Assembly: GCA_034766995.1 (NCBI GenBank)
Contig: CM068317.1
Location: 8,402,501 to 8,466,500, forward strand
Direction: 5' to 3'
Origin: Acanthacorydalis orientalis
Lineage: Eukaryota > Arthropoda > Insecta > Megaloptera > Corydalidae
Length of the DNA stretch: 64,000 bases
Positions 50,023 to 62,430 of this stretch are shown piece after piece. A model generated the notes under the pieces. It was not told the DNA's origin. It was given only the letters and a program-made list of their open reading frames with translations, and did no database searches. The translations under genes and the position numbers were made by a program. Numbering within the stretch: position 1 is the first letter of the stretch; each line of letters begins with the position of its first letter.

Positions 50023-50033
50023 GTATGTATGTA
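49970..50033. repeat. (TA)n-(TATG)n microsatellite
   Basis: TA run followed by ACATATGTATGTATGTAT. Confidence 0.95.
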
Positions 50034-50129
50034 TTTGAAAAAGTTTGAAATATATTCATATGTGTTTTAACATGGTTCCAAGAATTCAAATCCAGTCTTA
50101 AAAAAATATCTGTCGAATCAGGTTGATAG

Positions 50130-50230
50130 TGACAATATGCCACACCACAACACACGGAACACATGTATAAAAGGCTACCGGAGTTTGATTTACACTTACG
50201 ACTATAACAGAAATGACACTTCGGACATTT
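50130..50230 (+). promoter_or_regulatory. Candidate TATA-type core promoter
   Basis: TATAAAAG at 50166-50173 is followed about 26-30 bp later by an initiator-like TTACACTTACG (50190-50200), in a less AT-rich island. Downstream is a tiny ATG frame (50212, MTLRTFEKSY). There is also a TTG-started frame from 50229 whose first 25 residues look like a signal peptide (KKAIKCYALLTGLSCLL...THAQ), but it then runs into a TA/TG array. There is no proof of transcription. Confidence 0.25.
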
Positions 50231-50344
50231 GAAAAAAGCTATTAAATGTTATGCCTTGTTAACAGGTTTGTCTTGTTTATTATCAACAACGACAACGCAC
50301 GCACAAACCGTAATGTATCTGAAAACGAATCAACTTGCATATTT

Positions 50345-50346
<2 letters not shown>

Positions 50347-50408
<62 letters not shown>

Positions 50409-50409
50409 A
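50347..50409. repeat. (TA)n-(TG)n compound microsatellite
   Basis: TA run followed by (TG)n; it terminates the frame described at the promoter candidate with Tyr-Ile and Cys-Val repeats. Confidence 0.96.
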
Positions 50410-51303
50410 AAGTAGTAAAAAATAATTTTGATCAGACCATAATAAAACGAACATTTTAAAGTGACACAATATTTATCTAATTTTTACAATTTTATTGTTT
50501 GTACATCAAAATAAATATGTAAATGTGATTACCACACACGCATGTTACTCACACACGGACGTATCGATGGCACAGGTGTGTTGTTAATTAAAAAATATTT
50601 AATATGTGATTCATTAAACGACGTTGTAGTTATTGAATACTAATTAGGTATCGATTTTATACAAGTATTTAATATGTGATTAGAAAATTTTATGGTCTTA
50701 TGATTTATTTTCATCGTTTTCGGATAGAAACTTATTGGGCATTTAAAAATATACTTTTTATGATACAAGTCGTCTCTTTTGAATATGTTTAAGTTAGTTA
50801 CAGAACTTAAAAATGCAGTGGCTTGAAAAAAAATCAAATTATAAAAATTCTATAAGAAGGATTTCAATAAAAATTATTTTTTTATAGATTAATGTAGGTA
50901 CTTTAACAATCACGCTTATTAAATTTATATTGAAAGATGATTATTTTACAAATCTTCTATTTTAAATATTTGAAAATCTGTATGAAAAGAAGTGTAAACA
51001 GTTTTTTACATTTGTCTTCTTCCAGCAAGAAATAATTTTTATCAGCCGTTTATTATTAATAAAGTTCACTCAATTTTACATTTGATTGGAAATGAGTATT
51101 TTAAAAAACGCAAATATTGTATTAAATATAAAATATTATTTCATTAAAATATGAGTAAAAGAATAAAATCAGATAAAAGAAAAGCTACTGCGGAAACATA
51201 AAAAACATTTTTGTGTGTTGTATTGAATATAAATGAAGCACTTATCTGCAAATTGTAACGAAAAAAAATCTATTAGTTCTTCTTTCAAACAGTCCTACTT
51301 TGC
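50410..51303. other. AT-rich non-coding block
   Basis: A small direct repeat TATTTAATATGTGATT occurs twice near 50600 and 50670. No coding recognised. Confidence 0.5.
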
Positions 51304-51640
51304 TGCATAATAGGCTCCTTTTATCGTTTTTCCATTCGTTAAGTAGTCGATCAGGATGATTCGTTGGGAATCCCAAAAAACAGTGAACATCACTTTCTCA
51401 GTCGACAAAACGGCCTCGCCTTCTTCAGTGCACTTTCACCAATCATTGTCTGCTACCTTGACTCCTGCTTCGACTCATGTGTGCAATGGTAGATCCATAT
51501 TTCATCTACAGTGACGAATCAACGCAAAACGGTCTGTTGGTGTTTTTCAATTTTTGCGACAACTGCTACAATGCTCGCTTCAAACATCTGTAGAATATGA
51601 ACAACGCGTCGATTCTGGCTGAAATTTCGCCTACGGTAGT
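51304..51640 (-). pseudogene. Mariner transposase fragment
   Basis: Minus-strand traces: QNRRVVHILQMFEASI, FVTVDEIWIYHCTHESKQES (first catalytic D; E follows as in VDETW), ESALKKARP, STEKVMFTVFWDSQRIILID and YLTNGKTIKGAYYAAK, then stop. It covers only the middle of the protein around the first catalytic residue. Stops and shifts throughout. The N-terminal helix-turn-helix part and the second and third catalytic residues are missing. Confidence 0.82.
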
Positions 51641-53030
51641 TTGAAAAATTATACTTGAGAGCCGTAACGTCACCAAATGAGTGGTGATGCCACGTCATAC
51701 AAATTTACTAAACTTATTAAACGACCCACGTACTTGACTGGTTAGACTGTACTTTGTTTTCAAATCTTATTAGATATCAAGAAAGAAAACCACAAAACAA
51801 AAGAGTTCAAAGGGTGATGAATATGGCCTTGTACTCATTCATCTGAATATATCCATCAAAGATCATTCTTGTAGTTTGCAACTACTAACTTTTGACACTT
51901 ATATCAGTGATTCAGTTTATCAGAATCATAATTACAGGAAACGTGAATCCACACATTCTTACTACTGTTCTTATACACGTTTGTAATGATTTTCTGCTTT
52001 TAATAAATTATTAACTATGAGTAATGTTAAACAATTTATCATCAAAGCTTAGATGTCAATATTTTTGATCTGACAAAAAACATTTATTAAACTAGTCAGG
52101 TTTAAAAGATAAAAGTAAAATAACAAATTGTCTATAGACTCTATTGACTGAGGGCATTTAAAAGTAATAATATTTGGATGATAACAAAAAATTGATATAA
52201 TAACAATAACTTTTAGTTGTTTGATTAAATCGAATACAAATCAGTTGTATCATCTTTGGTCAACGTACACTTGTTCATTAATAACACAAAAAAAAGTATC
52301 TTAAAAAAATATCTAATAAAATTTTAAATTCGGCACTGATTTTATGGTGCGAGCATGTTTAAAAGATAATACCTCAGGAGAAATTATAAGAAAAATTGAG
52401 CCATTAGTAAAAATTATGAATTCTGTTCAAATTTTACACAATTATTTTTTTTAAAAAAAATTGCACAACTTGGATGCGAACTAGATTTATTATTTACATG
52501 TATTTAATAAATTCTTGATTGTAAACGCAAACGGTTGAATCTATAGAAAGCTCTCTCCAAAAACCCGGTTTTAATTTGACTGAACACATATAAATCATTA
52601 TAAAAAATAAAATTATTCAATCCAAGGCAGTAACAAATAACATTGAAAAATTATGATAACAAATTCATAAAGAAAAGGATAACCGGAAGGAAAATATTTT
52701 TAAATATTTAACTGAAAACATGCATAAACGTATAGAAACCATAATAAAAATAAAATAAGTCTACTTATAATTCTAAATTTAATTTCAAATTAATATTATT
52801 TCAATGTTCATTTAAAATTAAATCACAAAAAATGTTCAACTTTTAACCCTAATCAAATCTCATTAAATTTAAAAAAAGAAGTAAAATTTAATTGTAATAT
52901 GCAAATTAGTTCTTTAGTTTTTTTATTAATTAATATGTTTATTAGATGTTTAATACAAAATTATTTATTTAATCAGTGAGTTTGATTTTGGTTAAAATGA
53001 AATTTAATTTTCATTTTTTAAGGTTTTTTG

Positions 53031-53034
<4 letters not shown>
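51641..53034. other. Non-coding block
   Basis: 51641-51980 is less AT-rich and may include diverged leader sequence of the adjacent mariner (a TGACGTGGCATCACCACTCA word on the minus strand); the rest is AT-rich. Confidence 0.4.

Positions 53035-53120
<86 letters not shown>
53035..53120. repeat. Longest pure (TA)n array, ~86 bp
   Basis: About 43 uninterrupted TA units. Length in the real genome may differ because such arrays are error-prone in sequencing and assembly. Confidence 0.97.
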
Positions 53121-53126
<6 letters not shown>

Positions 53127-53199
53127 GTATAGACGAACGTATGCATATATGTTTACTAAAAAAGATTAAAAATTTGCGTTTGAAATGTTTTACCTTCCA

Positions 53200-53710
53200 C
53201 ACATGACTTTTAAAACGAAAACACTACGTCTCTTTCGAATGTTTTCATTAAAGCTTTCAGTACATAAAACAATTTGCAATTCTTTCCCGAATAGAAAAAC
53301 AAAACATATAACGACAAATATAATTCTTTTCGGGTAACAGCACTACACACACATACACGCCTATCCATTTCGACTTCATTTGTCGCCGAGCGGGACGATG
53401 AGTTTCTTCCTGACCATTTAACAGCGACACAATTTACAATCGACCGGACCAATGTGCCGTCCGTTGATTGTGCTCCTTAACGTACGTGTACAAAAAGTCG
53501 ATGTTCGTCGACTACTGCGTGGCGCGTTTAACAGGATAACGGCGGCCAACAATTTACACATTCCTTTCTCGGTGACCACCATCGGCGATCGGGCGACTTG
53601 TGAATTGTTTTATAGTCGGACAAAATTAAATTTAGACTCTTTTAATGAAATACTCGTGAACGGTTCACATTGGATTCAGCACTAATTTGAGGTAGGACAT
53701 TGAGTCACAC
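53200..53710. other. CpG-containing mid-GC island with open frames
   Basis: The least AT-biased stretch of this part of the window, with GTCGCCGAGCGGGACGATG, CGTCGACTACTGCGTGGCGC and AACGGCGGCC. The plus strand is open from an ATG at 53452 for 77 codons (MCRPLIVLLNVRVQKVDVRR...). The minus strand is open 53452-53210 for 80 codons. The two ATGs overlap head to head. I recognise neither product. A bidirectional promoter with first exons, or simply a GC-richer neutral island, are both possible. Confidence 0.35.
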
Positions 53711-54036
53711 AGATCGTACGATGCCTCTTACACAGTTCATAAAATTGCAGCTTTTGTTATATACGACATAAATTATTGCATTCATGAAAATCAGCCAGAT
53801 GTTATTATTTGTTTTTTTGTCAAGCTAATGCACATTTCAAATATATGCTGTAGTTTGAGTACGTACAAATAGAAACAGTTCTCAGTCATTTAGTCATTTA
53901 GTTCTCTTTCATTATTATTATTTTATAATAAGAAACCGACCTCTGTTTATTACCCACTTGTCCATTAATGTATCTAGTGTTTACTAAATATTATTACTTA
54001 TTTCTTCATACTTGAATAAATATTTTGTAGAAAATA

Positions 54037-54111
54037 TTAGGTTAGTATAAATGATGATGATAATCTTCAAATTCATAACAAAAATCCGCAATTATTTTCC
54101 TATCGACATAA
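54037..54111. mobile_element. 75-bp mariner MITE
   Basis: Flanked by TA (54035-54036 and 54112-54113). The left end TTAGGTTAGTATAAATGATG and the reverse-complemented right end TTATGTCGATAGGAAAATAA. Same layout as 20362-20440: 3' end of the family (ATCTTCAAATTCAT) joined directly to the 5' end (CAAAAATCCGCAATTATTTT). More diverged termini than the 20-kb copy. Confidence 0.78.
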
Positions 54112-54113
54112 TA

Positions 54114-54162
54114 TAATCAATATTTTTTTATACAGAAATATATAAAGTTTATATATATATAT

Positions 54163-54194
<32 letters not shown>

Positions 54195-56061
54195 GCCGGT
54201 AATTATGATAATGGACAAAGCCATATATTTTTCGTATTGAGATATTTAGACCTTTGCGTTTGTGTGTAATAAAAATGTTTTCCATTATGTAACAAAATAT
54301 TTTCCAAAGTACTTACTCTTATGAGTAAACCTTTTATGAAATTATGAATTTTCACGAGTATCATGAAAAAATATGTGTTTTTTGATACTTCATATGACTT
54401 AGATTATTTTCAAAATTATTCAAACATCTTAAAAATGACATAACAAAAAATATTTCAGTATTATTTAAAAAAGGATGTTATAAAGAGCAGTATTCATTTA
54501 CATTTCGAATTTATAATCATGTTAACTTAATTTAGAATAATACTAGAGATTTTGTCTTCTTCAACAATGGTATTTTCTTTTTGTGATGTTTTGAGAGTAC
54601 GAAAATATTCATGGAAAATTGGCGGATATACGTTAACATCCAATGTATTCTTATGTTTTTCTTTTGTAAGTGGTTAGATACTCCCATAAAGTGGAAATAA
54701 TTGAATTTTTTCGTATATGTTCGGTTTTGCATTTTTTTGTGAATGATTTTAAATCTAATATTCTGCACTATCATCTAAAGATGTCTTATAAAACATCTGG
54801 TAAGGGGCATCTCTTTTTTAGAAATCTGAACTATTGTATTTTCAACCATTAAACACTTTGTAATTGATTTCTCTAAAAATTTTGTTTTCCAATAGCAATG
54901 TAATTGTTCGTTTGAGAGCTTTAAACAAATAAGTTGACTTAACTTTTAGTTTATTTAATGTAGTTTTATACATAAATCATATAGGTACATACATTTTTCC
55001 AGAAAAACAAAATGAACCAAAAGGTAAGAGACTTAGTCCACTGTCAGCATTAACAGAAACACAATTATGTTTACTGACCAACTTCTCAGTAATTAAAATA
55101 TACTTTTTTCTACAATTCTTCTAGATTATTAAAATATAAATAATTGTAATATAAAATTAATCATAAATTTATTTTTTTCAATTTTTTGGACTTCCACTGG
55201 AGTCCATTGTCAACTACCAGTGTATATATATATATGTGAATGGTTAATTTTCTTAAACAAAATTCTATAATCCTAGGAATAAACAAATATTATTCTATAC
55301 AAAAATTAAAAATTTCAATTTTAATATTTCCGACCAAAAATTTTTAACAATTAATTATTTATTTTATATATAAGTAAATAATAAGTATCAAAAATCGAGT
55401 ATTGAACATTTTTATTGGATTTTTTTGTTGTTTATAAGATAAATAAAAATTGTATCCGTGAAGAAGATTATTTTCTATTTTCGAATACTCTATCTTCATA
55501 ATTTTAATGGGTTCTTGTAATTAACCATTTCTTAAAACAAACTAATAAGTATAAGTAAATAGTACATACAGGTTTTTCTACACCTTGGTGCTCTGATGAT
55601 GATAGCGTTGCCATCGAAATGTGCATAAGCAATAACAGAAATAAACAATAATAATTTATTAAATATTTTTGATTAGAAAAAGTGTCTTTTTGGTTTGTAT
55701 GTTGAAAAAAGGTTTCGTTTGGAAAAAGTAAATTTAGACATTGTTAAAAATTCTATAGAATATGGTAAGTAATCAAAAATTCATATTTTTTATAAATACT
55801 GCTTAGAATGACACACTTGAAACCGCACTTTGATAATATATTTTCATTTTCTATGTTATACAAACGAACAGTATATTAATAAAAATTAAATACATAATTT
55901 TTGACAAAACTATTCCCAAATAAAATAACTGCAGTTTGAATCATACAATTTTATTTCATCTTTTCATTAAAAACAATTTTATTTGTTTGTTAACATTTTT
56001 GTACTATAAGTTATTCTTTTATAAATCTATCAGATATTTAAAAAACATTATTTTTTTACTA
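54114..56061. other. AT-rich non-coding block
   Basis: TA array at 54150-54195. Overlapping open frames on both strands at 54532-54852 are unrecognised. The short repeat B copy 2 at 55589-55632 is listed separately. Confidence 0.5.
55589..55632 (+). repeat. Short dispersed repeat B, copy 2
   Basis: Matches 37908-37952 at roughly 70% identity. A nearby TTATTAAATATTTTTGATTA (from about 55657) has inverted matches near 37777 and 61403, hinting at larger element ends. Confidence 0.4.
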
Positions 56062-56954
56062 TTCGGCTGATGAATAAGTTCGTAGTGTGTTTATTAATTT
56101 TAAATTGTTTTTTTCAAATAAACAAAATACATAAACTATTCAATAATTTATTCCCATCCAATTTTTACGATTTCCTCCCAACGTTCTGTTAGTTTTCCAA
56201 TTCCATACCTGAAGAAAGCCTGTAGTTTGGAGGCGAAGAAGTTGTTAAGCCAATTTTGAAGAGCAGAGTCGTTATTAAAGGAGATTCCTCGGAGATTGTT
56301 GGATAGAGAGAGGAAAAGATGAAAATCGGATGAAGTGAGGTCATAATAATAGAACGGATGTGGGATAACCTCCCAACCAAGTTCTTGAGTAGCCAATTTT
56401 ATAATGTTAGCAGAATGTGGATGGGCATTATCATCTTACAAAATCACTTGATGCCGTCTTCCAGGTCATTTACCTTGAATTTAGACCTCAAGGTGACGAA
56501 CTTGTAGGCAATAAATCTCGGCAGTATTGATTGACGTGGATCATCGTGAATTGAAGCGTTTAAACGATCGTCATCAAAGTCGGATGATCTGCCTGAACGT
56601 GAAGAATTATTTATGTCAAAATGGCCCTCTTTAAAACGATAAAAGTTTTCACTCCTTACTTTTCTCGATGGCGTTTTCCCGGTAAATGTCACAAATAGTT
56701 TTAGCTGCCTTTAATACTTTACCTTCTCGGTTAAACTCAAACAAAATGATATATCTAAAATGTTTTTTTTGTACTTGACACTCCATTTTTCTTAACTAAC
56801 CCTTAAAACGAACTTTCTACAAATTGAAAATTTCAAGAAGTATTAATTAGTACAATACTGTGATATTGAAATGACATTAACATGCGTCTAACAGATTTCT
56901 TTCCAAAGCACTGTTTCCTGGGAAAAAATTCTACACATTTATGCATCAACCCAT
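56062..56954 (-). mobile_element. Core-deleted mariner element
   Basis: The left end TTCGGCTGATGAATAAGTTC and, reverse-complemented, TGGGTTGATGCATAAATGTG are terminal repeats; TA precedes the left end. Minus-strand coding: SRKVRSENFYRFKEGHFDIN, SRSGRSSDFDDDRL (N-terminal domain). After a gap comes DDNAHPHSANIIK (second catalytic D), ELGWEVIPHPFYYYDLTSSD (third D), FHLFLSLSNNLRG, then LTERWEEIVK at the C-terminus. The piece with the second helix-turn-helix and the first catalytic D is deleted. The C-terminal part is open for over 80 codons. Confidence 0.87.
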
Positions 56955-57259
56955 CAATTTATGCATGTTAACAGTGGTTATATGCCAATGAACTATTAAA
57001 TTCTTTATTTTTACTTCGCTTAAAATATTACTCTACTAATCAGAAAGTAATACACAGGCTTAAAATAAAAATGAGTTATAACACAGAGTTACAGGGAACA
57101 TGAAATCACTAAACATAACTGTAAAAAAATGTTATTATTTTGTAATAAATAACAGTGAAAACAAGCTAGTATATTTGAGCAATAATTGGTGATTTAGTTT
57201 CAAAAATGTTGTAAAATTGAAAGGAAAATTTTGAAGACACACACACACATACACACACA

Positions 57260-57298
<39 letters not shown>

Positions 57299-58844
57299 TC
57301 ATTGAAGTGTAATTAAAAATGTAATATTTAAAAGTTATGTGTACTATTTTACAGTTAATGTCGATAATATCGAAGTACTTATTATAAAAATAGTATTATT
57401 TTATGCAAATTACAAATGAAAGTTTCAATACTAATGTTTGTTAATATTATTTTTATACTTTTTAATACATTTTATTGCTAAATATTTAAAAATTTTGTCA
57501 TTAATTCTGACAATTTCTGTAAACAAACATTTCCTGGCCACTGGTACATGTTTCAAAACACGGAATTTGTTATTAACTAATTCATTTATAATTACGTAGT
57601 AATGTTTGCATTACATTGCTTTTACATTAATTTCAGTACTGACATATCCTCTATTCAAATAGAATAATGTGAAATAATACTATTATCTGCTTTATCTTTC
57701 CGCTATTCGACTGCTTAAAGATAAACCGCAAGAAAAAAAATCATTTCGGTTTCATATATTTCTTGAATGATTTATGTATTGTTTTATGTGCCTTTAGACC
57801 AACCGTTTTAATTTCATTTTGATAAAGTTTAACATAATCTGTATTTAGATTCATAAGCTTCAACTAACATAAGAAAACAATTCGGAAATATGTAAATTTA
57901 TTTTAATTTATGTTTACGTACAAAAATTGATACAATCTTGAACTTGTTCTGTTATCGTTACCATACAGTAGCTCTACAGCAAATATTTATATTTTAGAAA
58001 AATTCATTCAAAAAATTTCCACCTGGAAAAAATTGATCTAGATTTGATAAATTCATTATTACAACTTGTTGGCGAAAAAAAATCATGTGCACTTCCTTTT
58101 CAAATGTTTATTTGACTTTTTGTCGGTGTCTCTCATATAAAGTAATAATTTTATTATCTTGTGTATGTATTTGTGTGTATTGTCTGTTTCGTTCCCCTTT
58201 TAAAATGCATATTAATATTTGTCTTTAAATGAATGCTAAATATGATAATAATAATTGTATATTCTTAGAAATAACACAAAACAGTAATTATACGATTATC
58301 ATATACATTTACAAAAAAAGAATAGAAAATTAATATCGAATCATACATATTTATTAACTAGAGCTGGATTAAAATGTATATGATTTATATTATAATAAGG
58401 AAATGATAAACAAAATATTTTATTCGCAGAGTACAATAATTAATAAATAAACGTCATCTTTTTAAATTAATTTTAACCCGATTAAATTAAAGTGTGTGGA
58501 CAAAAAAGTACATTAAAATAGAAACTTAATTAAAGAATTATGAATTTGAATTGAAGTTTATATATTATTCGTCATATATTTTAATTATTTATTAAATTTA
58601 TGCAAAAATATAAAATTGATAAAAGTTATGCAAATAACTATGTAAGTATCTTAAAACAAAAAATGTATTATTCTAAAATATTGATTTATATTTTATATTC
58701 AATGGTTTTATTAAAAAAATCTTCTCTATATAATATTGCATTCTTGTATTGAAAGTATATTTTTATATAATAGACAGATGAAAGTAATTAAAATTAAATT
58801 TATAGTCTAAAAAATTGATTCATGAAACAAAATATGTATAAATA
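56955..58844. other. AT-rich non-coding block
   Basis: A (CA)n-(TA)n compound array lies at 57238-57299. No coding recognised. Confidence 0.5.
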
Positions 58845-59394
58845 TTAAGCTGATGAAAAAATAATTGAGGTTTATGACCTTCAAATTCATATACATTATT
58901 TAAGTGGTTTTAAGTGATCTAGAACTGTTGGATGAATAACGTCTAACTTTTATGCAAGCTCTTGAATTGTTGTGCATGATTATGATTCAACTAACGCCTT
59001 CAACTGGTCGTTATGAACTAAAGAAGGATGCCCGCGATCTTCATTTTCAAGGCTCTTTCGTCCCCAGTATAAAACTTTTGGAACCACCATTGCACCGTAC
59101 GTTCTTTATCAGCACCCACACCAAAAATATCATTTAGTTTACGAGCAGTTTCTGCTGCCTTACCACCCGTTTTGAACTCATAAAAAAAATGCTCTTCTTT
59201 GGGTTTTTCCATCTTTAATTCAATACCCCAATTTAAAGCAAAATTAATAATAAAATCAATTTCAATTTTACCAAAATACAGACCGTAAAAGCACTTTAAA
59301 ATAATATCAACATGAACACGATGAAATGACACATTCATTTAAAAAAAATAGTTATTATTAAAAAAAAACTGCAATTATTTTTCTACCAACCTCA
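58845..59394 (-). mobile_element. Mariner deletion derivative, class M560, copy 2
   Basis: 550 bp with TA on both sides. The minus strand starts with the terminal repeat and 5' leader, then an open frame from about MEKPKEEHFFYEF, through KTGGKAAETARKLNDIFGVG, ERTVQWWFQKFYTGDE. After one frameshift it continues HPSLVHNDQLKALVES, then VIHPTVLDHLK. It then jumps to the 3' terminal ~60 bp (GAATTTGAAGGTCATAAACC). The N-terminal helix-turn-helix part is the best preserved of the three copies. No DDE domain, so it could not transpose itself. Confidence 0.9.
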
Positions 59395-60797
59395 TATTAT
59401 AATTATTAAATAATGGATATAAATATTATAGTTTTTAACAAAAAATTACTGAAAGTTAATCAAACATTAAATATACATTATTAGGTTATATTTTGAATGT
59501 AGATATTTTATTAAAAATAAACGAATTAAACATTCGTTTAGTCTCATACAATTGTAATATTATAATAATCCAAAAAAACTCAAACCAAAGTAAAAAATGC
59601 ACTATAAAAAAATAATAATTAAAAAATAAAGCAAACTCGTTTTTGTATTAATTAAAGTATCTAATTTTTACAAGAATCTTCAAACGTTTAGATAAAATAC
59701 TCTAATAAAAACTATATTAAATAATTTGTGCGTTTTTTAACTGTTCTATTATTGTTAGAAAAATAAAAAAATATACTGACTTAATAATGACTTAAAATAA
59801 TTAAAACTATACTAATTAGTTTATAACTTAGTTTTTTATTAAAGTTTTTATATATATTGTTGTTTTATATACAGGTTTAATTTGTTTATATATTATTTGT
59901 TGAATAAATTTGTATTTAAATTAATGCACATATCTAACCATCTTTGCAATAAACCTTTACAGTATGAATAAATTATTTAAATATTTCATCGGTATATTTT
60001 GAATTATCATTTGAAAGATAACATAATTAAGAATTGTGAACAATTAGTATTATAATAAAAAGTATTCTTTGATACAAATGTTTGTATAATAGAAACTTAC
60101 TAATTAAATTATTTAAAATAAATGAGTCTTAAAATTGATTTTAGCTTCTTATAAAAATCTTCTGTCCGTGAAATATGTAAATATGTTGATGCTAGATAAA
60201 TCATAAGCTTTAGTATATAATATTTTAACATATTCTCAATCAAAATTACAGAGACTCATCATGAGTTTCATGAAGACTATGATAATAAATAAATAGAAAA
60301 AAAATACTGCAAAATGTATTTATATAATTTTAATTACTCAATAAATAGGGTTTCATCCATAAATTAAAAAATATTATTTACCTAGAAAAACATTTATTGT
60401 GAAGAAAAACCTATCAAAATTAATTGTTTCATGTTGAATATATTACTTGCAGATAATTTTATGAATATGTGAAAAAAGAGGAATTGTAGTTTAATCTAAA
60501 CTAAAGTTTCCTTTCTATTAATTATAATACAAAATATAGGACAGTTCACATGTAGGTAATTTTACTTTGTTGTCTTATTTTAGTAGAATTAAATCAGTTA
60601 AGAGAAAGAAACGTCATTTAAAACTAGTGAGATAGTTACTTGAATATGATAAGAGTGTATATAATCAATTTTATCATGAAAAATATGTTATTGAACAAAT
60701 TTAATAAAAGAATCACCTTTCCTTTGAAATAGACATTTCATATTAGATATTGAATGATTGAAATTGAGAGAAAGGAAAAACTCTCAACTTTGGATTG
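59395..60797. other. AT-rich non-coding block
   Basis: Nothing recognised. Confidence 0.5.
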
Positions 60798-61226
60798 TAC
60801 TAAGGGTCTCATTCCCTTCTCGTTGCGTTTGACAACCCTCGGGAGGGCTTCTCTACCTCTTGCTAACGTTCGCTTCCTCCTAAAAAATAACAGAAATTAA
60901 CAAATTATACCCACAAAGAATCTACGTAAAATGTAAGTTTTAGAAATTTTATTGGAAAAGTTTATAAAAATTATCAACAAAATAAAATATAAAAATAAAT
61001 AATAATTTTTTTATTTTAAAGCTTCAGTGACTACAATATTTAGAATAAATTTCGTATAGATTTTACACTAAAATCGTATACATTATTTCGTTGTACACCG
61101 TGAAACAGAACACTGATCATGTACTGATATCAACCAAACGGAGCAGAGACCACGTGATAGATATCAACCAATCAAAATACGAATAAAAGTTATCATTCTT
61201 GAGGAGAACCAATTTTTATTTATAGT
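60798..61226 (+). repeat. Dispersed repeat family C, copy 2
   Basis: Direct-orientation match to 5489-5908, 55 kb away. GC-rich head with a CCCTCGGGAGGG hairpin, then CTACCTCTTGCT, AATAACAGAAATTAACAAAT, GGAAAAGTTTATAAAAATTA, TTGTACACCGTGA, CCACGTGATA and ATCAACCAATCAAAAT. No coding seen. Confidence 0.75.
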
Positions 61227-61867
61227 GAGATATTTAGATAATTTGTAGATTATCCAATATTATCCAAAGTTAATCGAAGAATAACTTCTCTTGTTTACAA
61301 AAAGAATGAATGTATATTTGAAATTAGGTTTGACAATTAAAAAAAATAGCTAAATTTTCATAAGTGGTTTATTTTCTCGGTCCGCAAATCATAAAACGCT
61401 TTTGATCAAAAATATTTAATAAATATTTTTAATCAGAAAAGTTTTCCTGGATCGTGGAGTAAGAAAATATTTTATTTTTGAATATAGAGCCAGAAATATA
61501 TTATAACAAAAGTGGATGAAAGTTCAATTTTTATAGAGACTGTCATGCCTGAAATAATTTACATTCCTAGATACTAAATCCACTACTTTCATTATTTAAA
61601 GGCTAAAGCCTTTTATAATAAACTGAACAGAGTAATTAGTAAATAATAAACTTTTGTTCCTTTCCTGGAAACCTTTCTATTATGTAGATGTACTTACAAA
61701 TATTATTATATAACATTTTCATTACTTTAATCAAAAAACCTTTCATTTCTGCCCGTTTCTCCGTGAATTTAAAACTATGTATAAATATTCATTTTAATTA
61801 TATTGAACACTTGCATTCTTTTTTAATAAATTAAGCATTTCTTTTAAAAATAAAAATTTCTTAAATA
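61227..61867. other. AT-rich non-coding stretch
   Basis: Holds an inverted TTTGATCAAAAATATTTAAT / ATTTTTAATCAGAAAAG motif near 61399-61441 that resembles sequences next to repeat B. Otherwise nothing. Confidence 0.45.
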
Positions 61868-62430
61868 TTAAGTTGGTGGGTCGGTAATTGAAGTTTTTTT
61901 TATGAAGTATAAACTTTTTTCAATGAAAATTTCATTTCATCGTATTCATGTTAATATCATTTTAAAGTGCATTTTTTGGTCTGGATTTTTGTAACATCGA
62001 CTTTGGTTTTATTATTAATTTTACTTCAAATTACGCTGCTGAATTAAAGATAGAAAAGAAGCAAATAAGAGAATTTTTTGTATGAGTTGAAAACGGGTGA
62101 TAAGTTAGCACGGGTGATAGGTTCCCGTTAACTAAACAATGGTTTTGCTGTGAGTGCTGTTAAGGAACGTATGGTGCAATGGTGGTTTCAAAGTTCATAC
62201 TGGAGACGAGAGCCTTGAAAGGCGCGGACGTCCTTCTTTAGTACATAACGACCAACTGAAGACGTTAATTGAATCAAAATCACGCACAATAATTCGAGAG
62301 CTTGCATAAAAGTTAAGCATCAGTCATCCAACAGTTCTGGACCGCTTAAAACATCCAGAAAAATCAAAAAAAAGACAAATTTATTTGAATTTGAAAGTCA
62401 TAAATCGCAATTATTTTTCTACCAACCTAA
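61868..62430 (+). mobile_element. Mariner deletion derivative, class M560, copy 3
   Basis: 563 bp flanked by TA. Left end TTAAGTTGGTGGGTCGGTAA, right end reverse-complemented TTAGGTTGGTAGAAAAATAA. Plus-strand traces: VKERMVQWWF, SVHNDQLKTLIESK-like sequence, RELA, VSHPTVLDRLK. The jump to the 3' end falls at the same place as in copies 1 and 2, although this copy keeps about 13 more bases at the junction. Leader words TTCATGTTAATATCATTTTA and AAAGTGCATTTTTTGGTCTG are shared with copy 1. Confidence 0.87.

Noticed and set aside
53011..53206. Tyr-Ile-rich proteins on both strands
   Set aside because: Translation of the 86-bp TA array.
54532..54852. Open frames on both strands, one Lys/His-rich
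   Set aside because: No family recognised, no splice or repeat evidence, and both strands open, so not called.
58952..59137. 61-codon plus-strand frame
   Set aside because: Antisense to the mariner derivative, which is well supported on the minus strand.
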